A stretch of DNA of 64,000 nt, taken from Phycisphaerales bacterium (GTDB lineage: Bacteria > Planctomycetota > Phycisphaerae > Phycisphaerales > UBA1924). The translations under genes were made by a program, and so were the position numbers. Each line of letters starts with the position of its first letter. Positions within the stretch are counted from its first letter, which is position 1. The stretch is from the NCBI GenBank assembly GCA_020850415.1, contig JADZER010000030.1, positions 1 through 64,000 on the forward strand. The letters run 5' to 3'. The notes under the pieces were generated by a model. That model was not told the origin of the DNA and made no database searches. It saw only the letters and a program-made list of their open reading frames with translations. Shown piece by piece: positions 9,615 through 17,061 of this stretch.

Positions 9615-10010
9615 GTGGAGAAAGACACTCGGGATCGCGGTCTGCACGCCGACTTGACGGAGGCGGTGTTTGCCGCGGCGTTTGAGGTACACTCGGCGCT
9701 GGGGCCGGGCCTGCTCGAGTCAGCCTACGAGGCTTGCCTTGCTCACGAGCTGGGGCGCCGGGGGCTTCGGTGTCGCAGGCAGGTCGAGCTGCCGGTACGG
9801 TACAAGGACGAACTCGTCGACGCCGGGTACCGGATCGATCTGCTCATCGAAGAGGCCGTCGTGGTCGAACTGAAGGCAACCGACAAGCTCCAGCCTATCA
9901 ACGAGGCGCAGCTGCTGACATACCTGAAGCTCTCGGGCAACCGGGTCGGGCTGTTGCTGAACTTCAATACCATCCACCTTCGGGACGGCATCAAGCGTCG
10001 GGTTCTCTAG
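9615..10010 (+). CDS. GxxExxY protein (PD-(D/E)XK-fold family)
   Basis: The 131-residue protein has the family signature GPGLLESAYEACLAHEL at about residues 30-46 (G-x-x-E-x-x-Y). A nuclease-like core follows: YRIDLLIEEAVVVELKA, in which D, E and the ExK spacing fit a PD-(D/E)XK active site, and then QLLTYLKLSGNRVGLLLNFN. The family is common in planctomycetes and related phyla, and its biological function is not established. The start is GTG 9615, with a purine-rich stretch just upstream. The gene is bracketed tightly by 29-nt inverted repeats, so gene plus repeats form a 492-nt unit between ispG and the TraB-like gene. That suggests a mobile or formerly mobile cassette. Confidence 0.92.
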   Translation: MEKDTRDRGLHADLTEAVFAAAFEVHSALGPGLLESAYEACLAHELGRRGLRCRRQVELPVRYKDELVDAGYRIDLLIEEAVVVELKATDKLQPINEAQLLTYLKLSGNRVGLLLNFNTIHLRDGIKRRVL

Positions 10011-10038
10011 CCCGATGGGCCTGGCGCTTCTTGCCTCG

Positions 10039-10067
10039 CTCTGTGTCCCTCTGTGTCCTCTGTGGTG
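10039..10067 (-). repeat. Right inverted repeat of the GxxExxY cassette
   Basis: The reverse complement of this segment equals the left repeat except at one position (A for G). It lies 28 nt after the GxxExxY stop and 16 nt before the end of the convergent TraB-like gene. In RNA the two copies could pair across the whole gene. Confidence 0.9.
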
Positions 10068-10083
10068 AGTCCCTTCTGGTTCT

Positions 10084-11397
10084 TCACTTCTGGTTTTTCA
10101 TCATCTCCATCTGCGAGTCGATCATCTGCTTCATCATGGTGCGGTAGAAGCTGACCTGCTTGGCGGAGAGGCCGGCGTCGCGGAGGTCGATGGTGATGGC
10201 GGGGATCCAGACGGTGCTCTCGTACTCGTAGCCGAGCTGGTCGTTGATGCCGGACTCGAGGTCGCCGAAGTGGCCGGCGCCGTAGAAGATGGCGACGGTG
10301 CGGACCTCGGGCTCGTCGTCGATGACGGCGGTGAGGTCGCGGATGACCGCGGCGTTGCGGTCCTTGATGATGACATCCATGAGTTCGGCCAAGCCCCCGG
10401 GCTGCATGGCCAGAAGCTGGTCGGCCTGGGTGAGGGTGTCGGCGAGCATGATCTTGACCATGGCGCGGCCGGTGGGGTTGGAGCCGAGCATCTTGAGGAT
10501 GAAGCTCGAGGCCTTGGCCATGAAGGACTCGCCGCTGAGCGTGTTGAAGAGGGCGTCGGCGGCCTTGAGCTTGTCGGGGGCGTCGGGGTCGAGGCGTCCG
10601 CGCTTGCCCTGGTCGCCCTCTCCCTCCGCGGCGGGCGTGCCGCCGAGGGCCTCGGTGATCTCGCCGAAGTCCATGTCGCTGTTGCGCCAGTGGGGGTGGG
10701 AGTAGTCGATGCCGTCGAGCTGGAAGGTGAGGCCGAGGGCGTCGGCGAGGTCGCGTTGGAGGCCGGCGGCGTCGTCTGACTGCTCGCGGGCGGGTGGGTT
10801 GTCGAGCAGGGCCCGCCCGCGGATGTCGGCGTCGGCGCCCCCGCCGCCGACCTGGCCGTCGGCGCCGAGGCTGAGGACATCGAAGTCGCCGTTCTCGACG
10901 ACGAGCTGTCGTCCCCAGCCGTCGCGTGATGCCCCGGCGACGATGTCGCGCATGGCCCCGTCGAAGCCTTCGATCAGCTCGCCGGTGGTCGTGGGGTAGC
11001 CGTCGCCCTCCCGGGCGCGGGCCTCGCCGAGCATGGCGAGGAACATGGCGCGCCGGGCGGTGGTGAGGGCCGCGGCCTGGTCGCCCCCGTCGGGCTCGGG
11101 CACCGACTCGCGCCCGCCGCCGACGCCCTCGTAGAGCACGAGGTCGTGGACATCGAGGAAGGACTGGATGTCGGCGTAGAAGGGCGCGTCGGCGATGTGG
11201 ACGGCGCCGACGAGTTGGACGATGGGGTGGGCGGCGTCGGTCGGGACGAGGGTGCGCACGGCGACATCGAGTCGGATGGTGTGCTCGTCGGGCTCGACGA
11301 CGCGGAGGTAGGGGGAATCGGTCTGGGCCGCGGCGGCCGGGGCGAGCAGGGCCGCGAGCGCCAGGAGGCGGCGGGCGGTGATCGTGGTGCGGTTCAT
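10084..11397 (-). CDS. Secreted TraB/GumN-like protein with a GspG-like insert
   Basis: 437 residues from ATG 11397. Residues 1-25 are a signal peptide ending AAAAQ. The TraB-type fold is indicated by IVQLVGAVHIADAPFY (59-74), by LVLYEGV (86-92), and near the C-terminus by AIFYGAGHFGDLESGI (369-384), in which the GAxH and GxxH elements match the family. Between the first and later TraB segments, residues about 134-192 look like the C-terminal part of a type II secretion pseudopilin GspG: YPTTTGELIEG, DGWGR, then FDVLSLGADGQVGG and DADI. This could be a domain insertion. TraB-family proteins are thought to be metal-dependent hydrolases, but the activity here is unproven. The C-terminus is Met/Gln rich. 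Confidence 0.75.
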   Translation of the reverse strand: MNRTTITARRLLALAALLAPAAAAQTDSPYLRVVEPDEHTIRLDVAVRTLVPTDAAHPIVQLVGAVHIADAPFYADIQSFLDVHDLVLYEGVGGGRESVPEPDGGDQAAALTTARRAMFLAMLGEARAREGDGYPTTTGELIEGFDGAMRDIVAGASRDGWGRQLVVENGDFDVLSLGADGQVGGGGADADIRGRALLDNPPAREQSDDAAGLQRDLADALGLTFQLDGIDYSHPHWRNSDMDFGEITEALGGTPAAEGEGDQGKRGRLDPDAPDKLKAADALFNTLSGESFMAKASSFILKMLGSNPTGRAMVKIMLADTLTQADQLLAMQPGGLAELMDVIIKDRNAAVIRDLTAVIDDEPEVRTVAIFYGAGHFGDLESGINDQLGYEYESTVWIPAITIDLRDAGLSAKQVSFYRTMMKQMIDSQMEMMKNQK

Positions 11398-11491
11398 GCG
11401 GGCGTACCTCCGGCCGGCCCGATCGCCGGGTGTGTCAAGGGTTGTTCGGCGAGCGGGGTGGTTGGTTGCATCGCGGGTTGTGGTGCAGGTT

Positions 11492-11550
11492 GTGGTGCGG
11501 GCTTCCAGCCTGCACGGGTCAGACTTGTGCAGGCTGGAAGCCTGCACCAC
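11492..11550. repeat. Long palindromic repeat (24-nt arms)
   Basis: Arms 11492-11515 and 11527-11550 are inverted copies matching at 23 of 24 positions (core GCTTCCAGCCTGCAC), with an 11-nt loop. It sits 9 nt after the alpha-mannosidase stop and about 95 nt upstream of the TraB-like start, both on the minus strand. It could end the mannosidase transcript, but it has no T run; the length and near perfection look more like a dispersed repeat element. Confidence 0.8.
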
Positions 11551-11559
11551 AAGCGCCCG

Positions 11560-14500
11560 TCAGGGCCGGACGCGGAGGGTCACGATCTCGAAATTCTTGA
11601 CTTCAAACTCCGTTTTCGAGCCGGTGTGGGTAAAGCCGGCCGGTGTTCTGATCGGACACTCCATGAGGTCCGTCGGTTCCACGCTCGCGGCGGGGTGGGT
11701 CCAGCGGACGGTTGCCCGGCCCCGCCCGCCGTGGGTCTCGACGAGGCGGAGGATCAGCCCGTCGCCGTCCTCGGCCGGCTTGAACGCGGCGGCGAGGAGC
11801 GAGACGGGGCCGTCGGTGTTGATGGTGAAGGGCGCCCAGGCTCGGGGCGCGGGGCCGGAGCCGGCGCCGTGGATGAGGAGGGGCGTGTTGAGGGATTCGG
11901 CCTGGCGGTCGACCCCGGCGCTCCGCCAGTCGCCGGCGTGGGGCATGAGGGAGTAGGTGAATTGGTGGGTGCCGCGGTCGGCGCCGGGGTCGGGCCAGCT
12001 GGGGGCGCGGAGGAGTGTGAGGCCCATGGTGGCACTGTGGCAGGAGTGGCCGTACTTGCCGTCGTTGAGGAGGGCGACGCCGAAGCCGGGCTCGGCGAGG
12101 TCCATCCAGCGGTGGGCGCAGACCTCGTACTTGGCGCGGTCCCAGGGGGTGTTGCGGTGGGTGGGGCGCTCGGTGTGGCCGAAGTGGAGGTCGTAGGTGG
12201 CGCGGGCGGCGCGGACGGCGACGGGGAAGAGGGCGCGGAGGAGGCGCTGGTCCTCGTGCCACTCGACGCGGGTCGCGATGTCGAGGCGCGGGGAGCCGGC
12301 GTCGAGGGTGTAGGTCTGCTCGATGCGGCTGCGCGTGCCGATGGCGCGGGTGACGCGGACGGCGGCGCGGAGGGGGTGGTCGGTGACGAGCTCGATCGAC
12401 TCGGGGGCGCCGACGGCGTCGAGGGGCTTGTACTCGGCCTCGGGGTCGAAGTCCCAGGCGTCCCACATGCGGGGGCGGTCCTCGTAGATGGCGAGGTGGT
12501 TGAGGGAGCGGCCGGGGGCGCAGGCTTCGCGGTTGGTGGTGAGGTGGCGGAGGCTGGAGAGGGCGCCGTCGTCGCCGATGGTGGCTTGGAGGATGTCGTT
12601 CGAGATCGTGACCGGGGTGCCGCGGGTTGGAAAGCCCGCCCCCCTGAGCTGCGAGACACCTTGGACAGTGACGGGGGGTGGGGTGGCGTCTGCGGTGAGG
12701 GTGCGTGCTCCCATCGGTGGGACATCGGCGACATAGTGGAGGTGCTCCCCCACTGCGACGACGCCGGATTGGGGGTGACTGGACTGGTTGACCACGATCG
12801 CGCCCCCGAGGGCGCCCGCCCAGCGGTCGAGGCCGGCATCGACGAGTGGTTGGACGAGTTCGCGGATCGCCGCGTGGTCTTTCTTGGCGTCGTCGTAGAC
12901 CCAGGTGATGGAGGAGCCGGGGAGGATGTCGTGGAACTGGTTGAGGAGGAGGAGCTTCCAGGCTTGGTCGAGGGTGGCGCGGGCTTCGGGGCTGATGCCC
13001 CGGAGGCTGAGCGTTGGAGATGAAGGAGGGGAAGAGCCCTCTCCCCGGCCCTCTCCCGCCGGGGGCGGGAGAGGGGGGAAGGCAGCGCCGGGCTCGGTGA
13101 TCAGCAGCAGCTCGGCGAGGCGGAGGAGTTCCTCGGCGCGGCGGTTGGCGAGCTTGAGCCAGGCCTGGGTGGTGAGGGTGGCGCGGTGGAGGTCGAGGTA
13201 GAGCTCGCCGTCCCAGACCGGGGGGTCGATGGCGCGGGCGCGGAGGGCGTCGAAGTCGGCGTGGAGGGCCTCGCAAAAATCGTCGGTGCGGGAGAGGCGG
13301 GTCTTGGGCAGGCCGTCGCAGTCGGTGGCGATTCGGGCGTACTCGATGGAGCGGTCGGTGGGCCCGCCGCCGCCGTCGCCGTAGGCGACGGGCGGGCGCC
13401 AGCGGCGGGTGGGCTCGCGTCCGGGGAGGTGCGTGTCGGCGTGGCGCTTCTCGCCGCGCCGGAGCTCGAGGGGGGTGTTGACGGCGTTGTAGTCGGCGCC
13501 GGGGGTGAAGTGGGTGAGGATGTCGGTGCCGTCGAGGCCGCGCCAGAGGAAGGAGGTGTGGGGGTAGTGGTTGAAGGCGTTCCAGGCGAGCTTGTTGGTG
13601 ATGAAGGTGTCGAGGCCGGCCTTGGCGATGATCTGGGGGAGGATGGCGGGGAAGCCGAAGGTGTCGGGGAGGTAGACGAACCGCTGCTTTGCCGCGTCGC
13701 CGAACTTGTCTTGCCAGTAGCGCGTGCCGTGGAGGATCTGCCGGACGAGCGACTCGCCGGAGGGGCAGTTGGCGTCGGGCTCGATCCACATGGCGCCGCC
13801 GGGCTCCCAGCGGCGTTGCTTCACGCGCTCGGCGATCTGGGCGAAGAGCTCCGGGGAGTCCTGCTCGATGTAGGCGTACTGCTGGGCCTGGGAGCAGAGG
13901 AAGCGGAAGCCCTCGAAGCGGTCCATGAGGCGGAGGACATTGCTGAACGAGCGGATGCACTTGCGGCGCGTCTCGCGGATGGGCCAGAGCCAGGCGGTGT
14001 CGATGTGGGCGTGGCCGGTGGCGTGGCAGAGGGTGGCCGAGCCGGGGGCGGGGGAGGCGAGGAGTTCATCGAGGATGGCGAGGGCGGCGTCGGCGGTCTC
14101 GGCAACATGGGTGTCGTCGATGGCGTTGGTGGTCTGTCGCAGGCCGGCGATGAGTTGCTGGGCGCGGGGGCTCTCGGGGGGAAGTTCACGGAGGAGCAGC
14201 GCGGCGAAGCGGTATCGCACGGCGAGTCGCCAGAGGCGCTCGTCGAAGACGGCCAGCTCGGCGCGGTCGAGGCGGGCGGGCTTCTCGTCGTTCCAACGCC
14301 GGACGGCGTCGGGGGGATCCCACGGGAAGTGGCCGACGCCGAAGGGGGGGTTGCAGGCGGCCTCGACGAAGAGCTCGAGGCGCTCGGCGCCGCCGGCGCG
14401 CGGCAGCACCACGGCGCTGTCGCGGTTGACATCGAAGCCCTGGACCGGGGTCACTGCGCCGGCGACAGGGCGCCAGAGCTGGGCCTCGACACCGGTGTCG

Positions 14501-14766
14501 AAGCGGAGGACGGTGGTATTCCCGGCGTGGCTTGCGGGGACTGTTCCGGTGAGGCGGAACCACGCGGTGGACCACTTGGGGCCCCAGCGGAAGCCGATCG
14601 CCGCCGGCGCGTAGGGCAGGCCGGGGGCCCGCGCGGGCGGGACCGGGTCGTCGGATTGGAACACCTCGGCGCTCAGGGGGGCCGGGTCGCGGAAGGGGGC
14701 GGGGTCGAGGACATCGGAGCAGAAGCGGGCGAAGCGGTCGGACTGGCGGATCGGGTCGGTGTCCAT
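11560..14766 (-). CDS. Alpha-mannosidase, glycoside hydrolase family 38
   Basis: 1068 residues, a full-length GH38 enzyme that releases alpha-linked mannose using a zinc ion. Zinc ligands lie in ATGHAHIDTAWLWP (about residue 250), the likely nucleophile Asp in WIEPDANCPSGESLVRQ (about 328), followed by YLPDTFGFPAILPQI and further ligands in FHDILPGSSI. The large C-terminal beta domain is present (DGALSSLRHL, VEWHEDQRLLRALFPV, HRWMDLAEPGFGVALLNDGKYGH). No signal peptide is seen, so it is probably cytoplasmic. Residues about 559-583 (PPLPPPAGEGRGEG and flanks) are translated from a palindromic repeat inserted in frame in a surface loop before the conserved SPEARATLDQAWKLLLLNQ helix. The gene appears intact despite the insertion. 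Confidence 0.95.
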   Translation of the reverse strand: MDTDPIRQSDRFARFCSDVLDPAPFRDPAPLSAEVFQSDDPVPPARAPGLPYAPAAIGFRWGPKWSTAWFRLTGTVPASHAGNTTVLRFDTGVEAQLWRPVAGAVTPVQGFDVNRDSAVVLPRAGGAERLELFVEAACNPPFGVGHFPWDPPDAVRRWNDEKPARLDRAELAVFDERLWRLAVRYRFAALLLRELPPESPRAQQLIAGLRQTTNAIDDTHVAETADAALAILDELLASPAPGSATLCHATGHAHIDTAWLWPIRETRRKCIRSFSNVLRLMDRFEGFRFLCSQAQQYAYIEQDSPELFAQIAERVKQRRWEPGGAMWIEPDANCPSGESLVRQILHGTRYWQDKFGDAAKQRFVYLPDTFGFPAILPQIIAKAGLDTFITNKLAWNAFNHYPHTSFLWRGLDGTDILTHFTPGADYNAVNTPLELRRGEKRHADTHLPGREPTRRWRPPVAYGDGGGGPTDRSIEYARIATDCDGLPKTRLSRTDDFCEALHADFDALRARAIDPPVWDGELYLDLHRATLTTQAWLKLANRRAEELLRLAELLLITEPGAAFPPLPPPAGEGRGEGSSPPSSPTLSLRGISPEARATLDQAWKLLLLNQFHDILPGSSITWVYDDAKKDHAAIRELVQPLVDAGLDRWAGALGGAIVVNQSSHPQSGVVAVGEHLHYVADVPPMGARTLTADATPPPVTVQGVSQLRGAGFPTRGTPVTISNDILQATIGDDGALSSLRHLTTNREACAPGRSLNHLAIYEDRPRMWDAWDFDPEAEYKPLDAVGAPESIELVTDHPLRAAVRVTRAIGTRSRIEQTYTLDAGSPRLDIATRVEWHEDQRLLRALFPVAVRAARATYDLHFGHTERPTHRNTPWDRAKYEVCAHRWMDLAEPGFGVALLNDGKYGHSCHSATMGLTLLRAPSWPDPGADRGTHQFTYSLMPHAGDWRSAGVDRQAESLNTPLLIHGAGSGPAPRAWAPFTINTDGPVSLLAAAFKPAEDGDGLILRLVETHGGRGRATVRWTHPAASVEPTDLMECPIRTPAGFTHTGSKTEFEVKNFEIVTLRVRP
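13031..13075 (-). repeat. Palindromic repeat inserted in frame in the mannosidase gene
   Basis: A solo copy of the family that frames the DUF559 gene near 63 kb. Arms CCCTCTCCCGCC at 13049-13060 and 13064-13075 pair perfectly around GGG. They are preceded by GAAGAGCCCTCTCCCC at 13031-13046, as in the copies at 14977 and 63453. It contributes the peptide PPLPPPAGEGRGEG to the enzyme. Confidence 0.9.
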
Positions 14767-14861
14767 CGGGCGCGAGTGTAGCTCGGGCGGGGCCGGGCGG
14801 CCTTTCGCACGGGGCGAGCAGGTTTAGATCGGGGCGCGGAGATGACGATGGGGCGCGCGGG

Positions 14862-14897
14862 CACTGGTCAGGCTCTCAAGGCCGAGCCTGACCAGTG
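14862..14897. terminator. Hairpin with 14-bp stem (CACTGGTCAGGCTC family)
   Basis: Arms 14862-14875 and 14884-14897 pair perfectly with an 8-nt loop. It lies 95 nt upstream of the mannosidase start and downstream of cheB, both on the minus strand, so it may end the cheB transcript. It has no T run. A related hairpin with compensating base changes follows aconitase at 59443-59477. A second weaker hairpin (CTCTCAG/CTGAGAG) follows at about 14915-14938. Confidence 0.5.
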
Positions 14898-14976
14898 GCA
14901 CGCAACACCGTGAACTCTCAGCGTGCTTGGACTGAGAGCGGCACCGGCATAGTCGAGCATTGAAGAAGCAGGAGGG

Positions 14977-15027
14977 GAAGAGCCCTCTCCCCAACGCTCT
15001 CCCGCCGGGGGCGGGCGAGGGGGCCGG
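14977..15027. repeat. Solo copy of the DUF559-associated palindromic repeat
   Basis: Begins GAAGAGCCCTCTCCCCAACG and ends GGGGGCCGG, like the copy at 63453-63511. The palindrome arms GCTCTCCCGCC (14996-15006) and GGCGGGCGAGG (15010-15020) carry one mismatch. It lies about 80 nt downstream of the cheB stop. The rest of the 14767-15106 interval holds two hairpins and no gene that I can see. Confidence 0.85.
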
Positions 15028-15106
15028 ATGGCGACCCTCGACGCATACGGGCTTCGTGTCTGAAGTACACGGCGTTGAGTGGCACGATCACGGTGTTACG
15101 GGCGTC

Positions 15107-16171
15107 TCAGGCCGCGGCGCGGATGGCGCCCTGGGCCCATTCGGTGATGTGGCGGGGCACCTCGCGGAGGGGGGCCTGCTGGCAGACGGCGCCGGCCTCG
15201 AAGGCCTCCCGCGGCATGCCGTAGACGATGCAGGACTCCTGATCCTGGCCGACGGTGTAGGCGCCGGCGTTTCGCATGGAGAGCATGCCGCGGGCGCCGT
15301 CGGCGCCCATGCCGGTGAGGATGATGCCCATGGCTTTCTTGCCGACGCACTCTGCGGTGGATTCGAAGAGGACTTCGACGGAGGGCTTGTGCCGGCAGAC
15401 GCGCGGGCCGTCGAACACATGGACCTTCCAGGAGGCGCCGTCCTTGACGACCTTCATCTGGAGTTCGCCGGGGGCGATGAGGGCGAGGCCGGTGCAGATC
15501 TGGTCGCCGTCCTGGGCTTCGCGGACCTGGATGTGGCAGAGCCCGTTGAGCCGGTTGGCGAAGGCGTTGGTGAACCCGGCGGGCATGTGCTGGACGATGA
15601 CGATGCCCGGGGTGTCGGCGTCGAGCGGGGTGAGGACATCGCGGAGGGCCTCGGTGCCGCCGGTGGAGGCGCCGATGGCGATCACGCGGGTGCTGGGCTG
15701 GGCGCAGGGCTTGGGCCCGGTTCGCGGGGGGTGCGGGGCGGGGTGGTTCGCGGGGCCGGGGTCGCGTCGGATTTTGACATCCTTGATGCCGCGGATGAGG
15801 TCCCCGAGCCGCGCGGCGACCTGCCCGATCGCGGCGGATCCGTTGGGTTTGGCGAGGACCTCAACGGCCCCGGCCTCGAGACAGTCCATGGCGATCTGCG
15901 AGCCGCGCCCGGCGATGGAGCTGAAGATGATGGTCGGCACGGGGTGGAACTTCATGAGCTTCTTGAGGAAGCTCAGGCCGTCCATGCGGGGCATCTCGAT
16001 GTCGAGCGTGATGACATCTGGTTCGAGGGCGACGATGCGTTCGCGGGCGACGAAGGGGTCCGGCGCCTGGCCGACCACCTCGATCCCGGGCTGTCGGCTG
16101 AGCTGCTCGGTGAGGACCTTCCGGACGAGGGCGGAGTCATCGACGATAAGGACACGGACGGGATCTGACAT
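15107..16171 (-). CDS. cheB: Chemotaxis response regulator protein-glutamate methylesterase CheB
   Basis: CheB removes methyl groups from chemoreceptor glutamates (and deamidates glutamines) when phosphorylated by CheA, giving adaptation. The 354 residues contain an N-terminal receiver domain with the acidic pair D11-D12 and phospho-acceptor D57 in LDIEMP, K109 in AKPN, a Pro-rich linker at about 138-160, and a C-terminal esterase with catalytic triad S169 (GASTGGTEA), H195 (QHMPAGFT) and D291 (GMGADGA). It is the last gene of the minus-strand chemotaxis operon, 42 nt after the cheX-like gene. Length and motifs are standard, so a working enzyme is expected. Confidence 0.97.
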   Translation of the reverse strand: MSDPVRVLIVDDSALVRKVLTEQLSRQPGIEVVGQAPDPFVARERIVALEPDVITLDIEMPRMDGLSFLKKLMKFHPVPTIIFSSIAGRGSQIAMDCLEAGAVEVLAKPNGSAAIGQVAARLGDLIRGIKDVKIRRDPGPANHPAPHPPRTGPKPCAQPSTRVIAIGASTGGTEALRDVLTPLDADTPGIVIVQHMPAGFTNAFANRLNGLCHIQVREAQDGDQICTGLALIAPGELQMKVVKDGASWKVHVFDGPRVCRHKPSVEVLFESTAECVGKKAMGIILTGMGADGARGMLSMRNAGAYTVGQDQESCIVYGMPREAFEAGAVCQQAPLREVPRHITEWAQGAIRAAA

Positions 16172-16213
16172 GGCGACGAACTCCCATGGTGCGTAGGGCT
16201 TCGGCAGCCTGAC

Positions 16214-16681
16214 TCATGCGGCCTTTGCGGCGGGCTGGATGTCTGGGGCCCAGCAGACCCGGAGCGCGCCGAAGGTGCTCTCGATGTAGCACTCGGCGCC
16301 CGGTGCGGCGGGGGCCGCCCCGACCTCCTCGGGCAGGCCGAGCCGGTACTCGCAGTTGTCCCCGCCGAGCTCGAGGATGATGGAGCCCCCCATGATGTTG
16401 GCGAGTTCCTTGATGGCGTCCCGGCCCTCGACCTCGAGATCGATCTCCTCGGGCTCGCACCCGAGGAGGCTGGAGGCGAGCTCTTCCAGGAACCCGTCGG
16501 ACGCGACGACGACGACCTGTCCGGCGGCCGGGCCGGAGTAGGCGATCCGGGCGCAGCGGGCGCAGTCGTAGCCGTTGGCGGCGACGGCGCCGGCGTCCGA
16601 GGGATCGCTGACCATAAAGCAGGTCCGCTCGAGGGCCTCGGCCACCATCTCGACGAGACGATCGGGGGTGATGTTGCTCAC
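16214..16681 (-). CDS. CheX-like chemotaxis phosphatase-domain protein
   Basis: A 155-residue protein starting at GTG 16681, which overlaps the stop of the preceding cheY by 4 nt (GTGA), so translation is probably coupled. The CheC/CheX phosphatase helix is recognisable as EGRDAIKELANIMGGSIILEL, with the conserved Glu and Asn (E-x2-N) that position water for hydrolysis of phospho-CheY. Only one such motif is present, as in CheX. A Cys pair (CARC, about residues 40-43) is unusual. An inferred role is dephosphorylating the CheY encoded just upstream. A second CheX-like gene lies at 26851-27354. Confidence 0.8.
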   Translation of the reverse strand: MSNITPDRLVEMVAEALERTCFMVSDPSDAGAVAANGYDCARCARIAYSGPAAGQVVVVASDGFLEELASSLLGCEPEEIDLEVEGRDAIKELANIMGGSIILELGGDNCEYRLGLPEEVGAAPAAPGAECYIESTFGALRVCWAPDIQPAAKAA

Positions 16682-17061
16682 AGCTTGACTCCCAGCACCT
16701 TGGAGATGAGGCGGCAGAGGTCCTCGGGCTCGAAGGGCTTGTGCAGCGACTCGACGACGCCGTAGGACCTCACGCGTTCGAGCCGTTCCTTGTTGGACTC
16801 TGTGCTGACCACGACGATGGCGACATGGCCGAGCTCCTTGTTCTCGTGGACGCGTCTGGCGAACTCCTCGCCGTCCATGACGGGCATGTTGAGGTCGAGG
16901 AGCACCAGGTCGATCCACACGGTCTCGAGGACATCCAGGGCCTCCTGGCCGTTGCCCGCCTCGTGGATATGGTCCTCGCCGATGCCGGCGAGCTTGACGA
17001 CCTTGGACACCGCGCGCCGGAGGATCGGCGAGTCGTCGACGATCAGGACATTGCAGCTCAC
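16678..17061 (-). CDS. cheY: Chemotaxis response regulator CheY (single receiver domain)
   Basis: 127 residues, starting at GTG 17061, which overlaps the HDOD gene stop by 4 nt. Receiver residues are all present: the acidic pair in LIVDDSP, phospho-acceptor Asp in LVLLDLNMPVMDG, the Ser/Thr switch in VVSTES, and Lys in LHKPF. There is no output domain, so it signals by protein-protein contact, probably with the motor or another effector. Its place between the HDOD and CheX-like genes with mutual 4-nt overlaps makes them a translationally coupled set: receiver plus phosphatase plus HDOD protein. It differs clearly from the second CheY at 27384. Confidence 0.92.
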   Translation of the reverse strand: MSCNVLIVDDSPILRRAVSKVVKLAGIGEDHIHEAGNGQEALDVLETVWIDLVLLDLNMPVMDGEEFARRVHENKELGHVAIVVVSTESNKERLERVRSYGVVESLHKPFEPEDLCRLISKVLGVKL

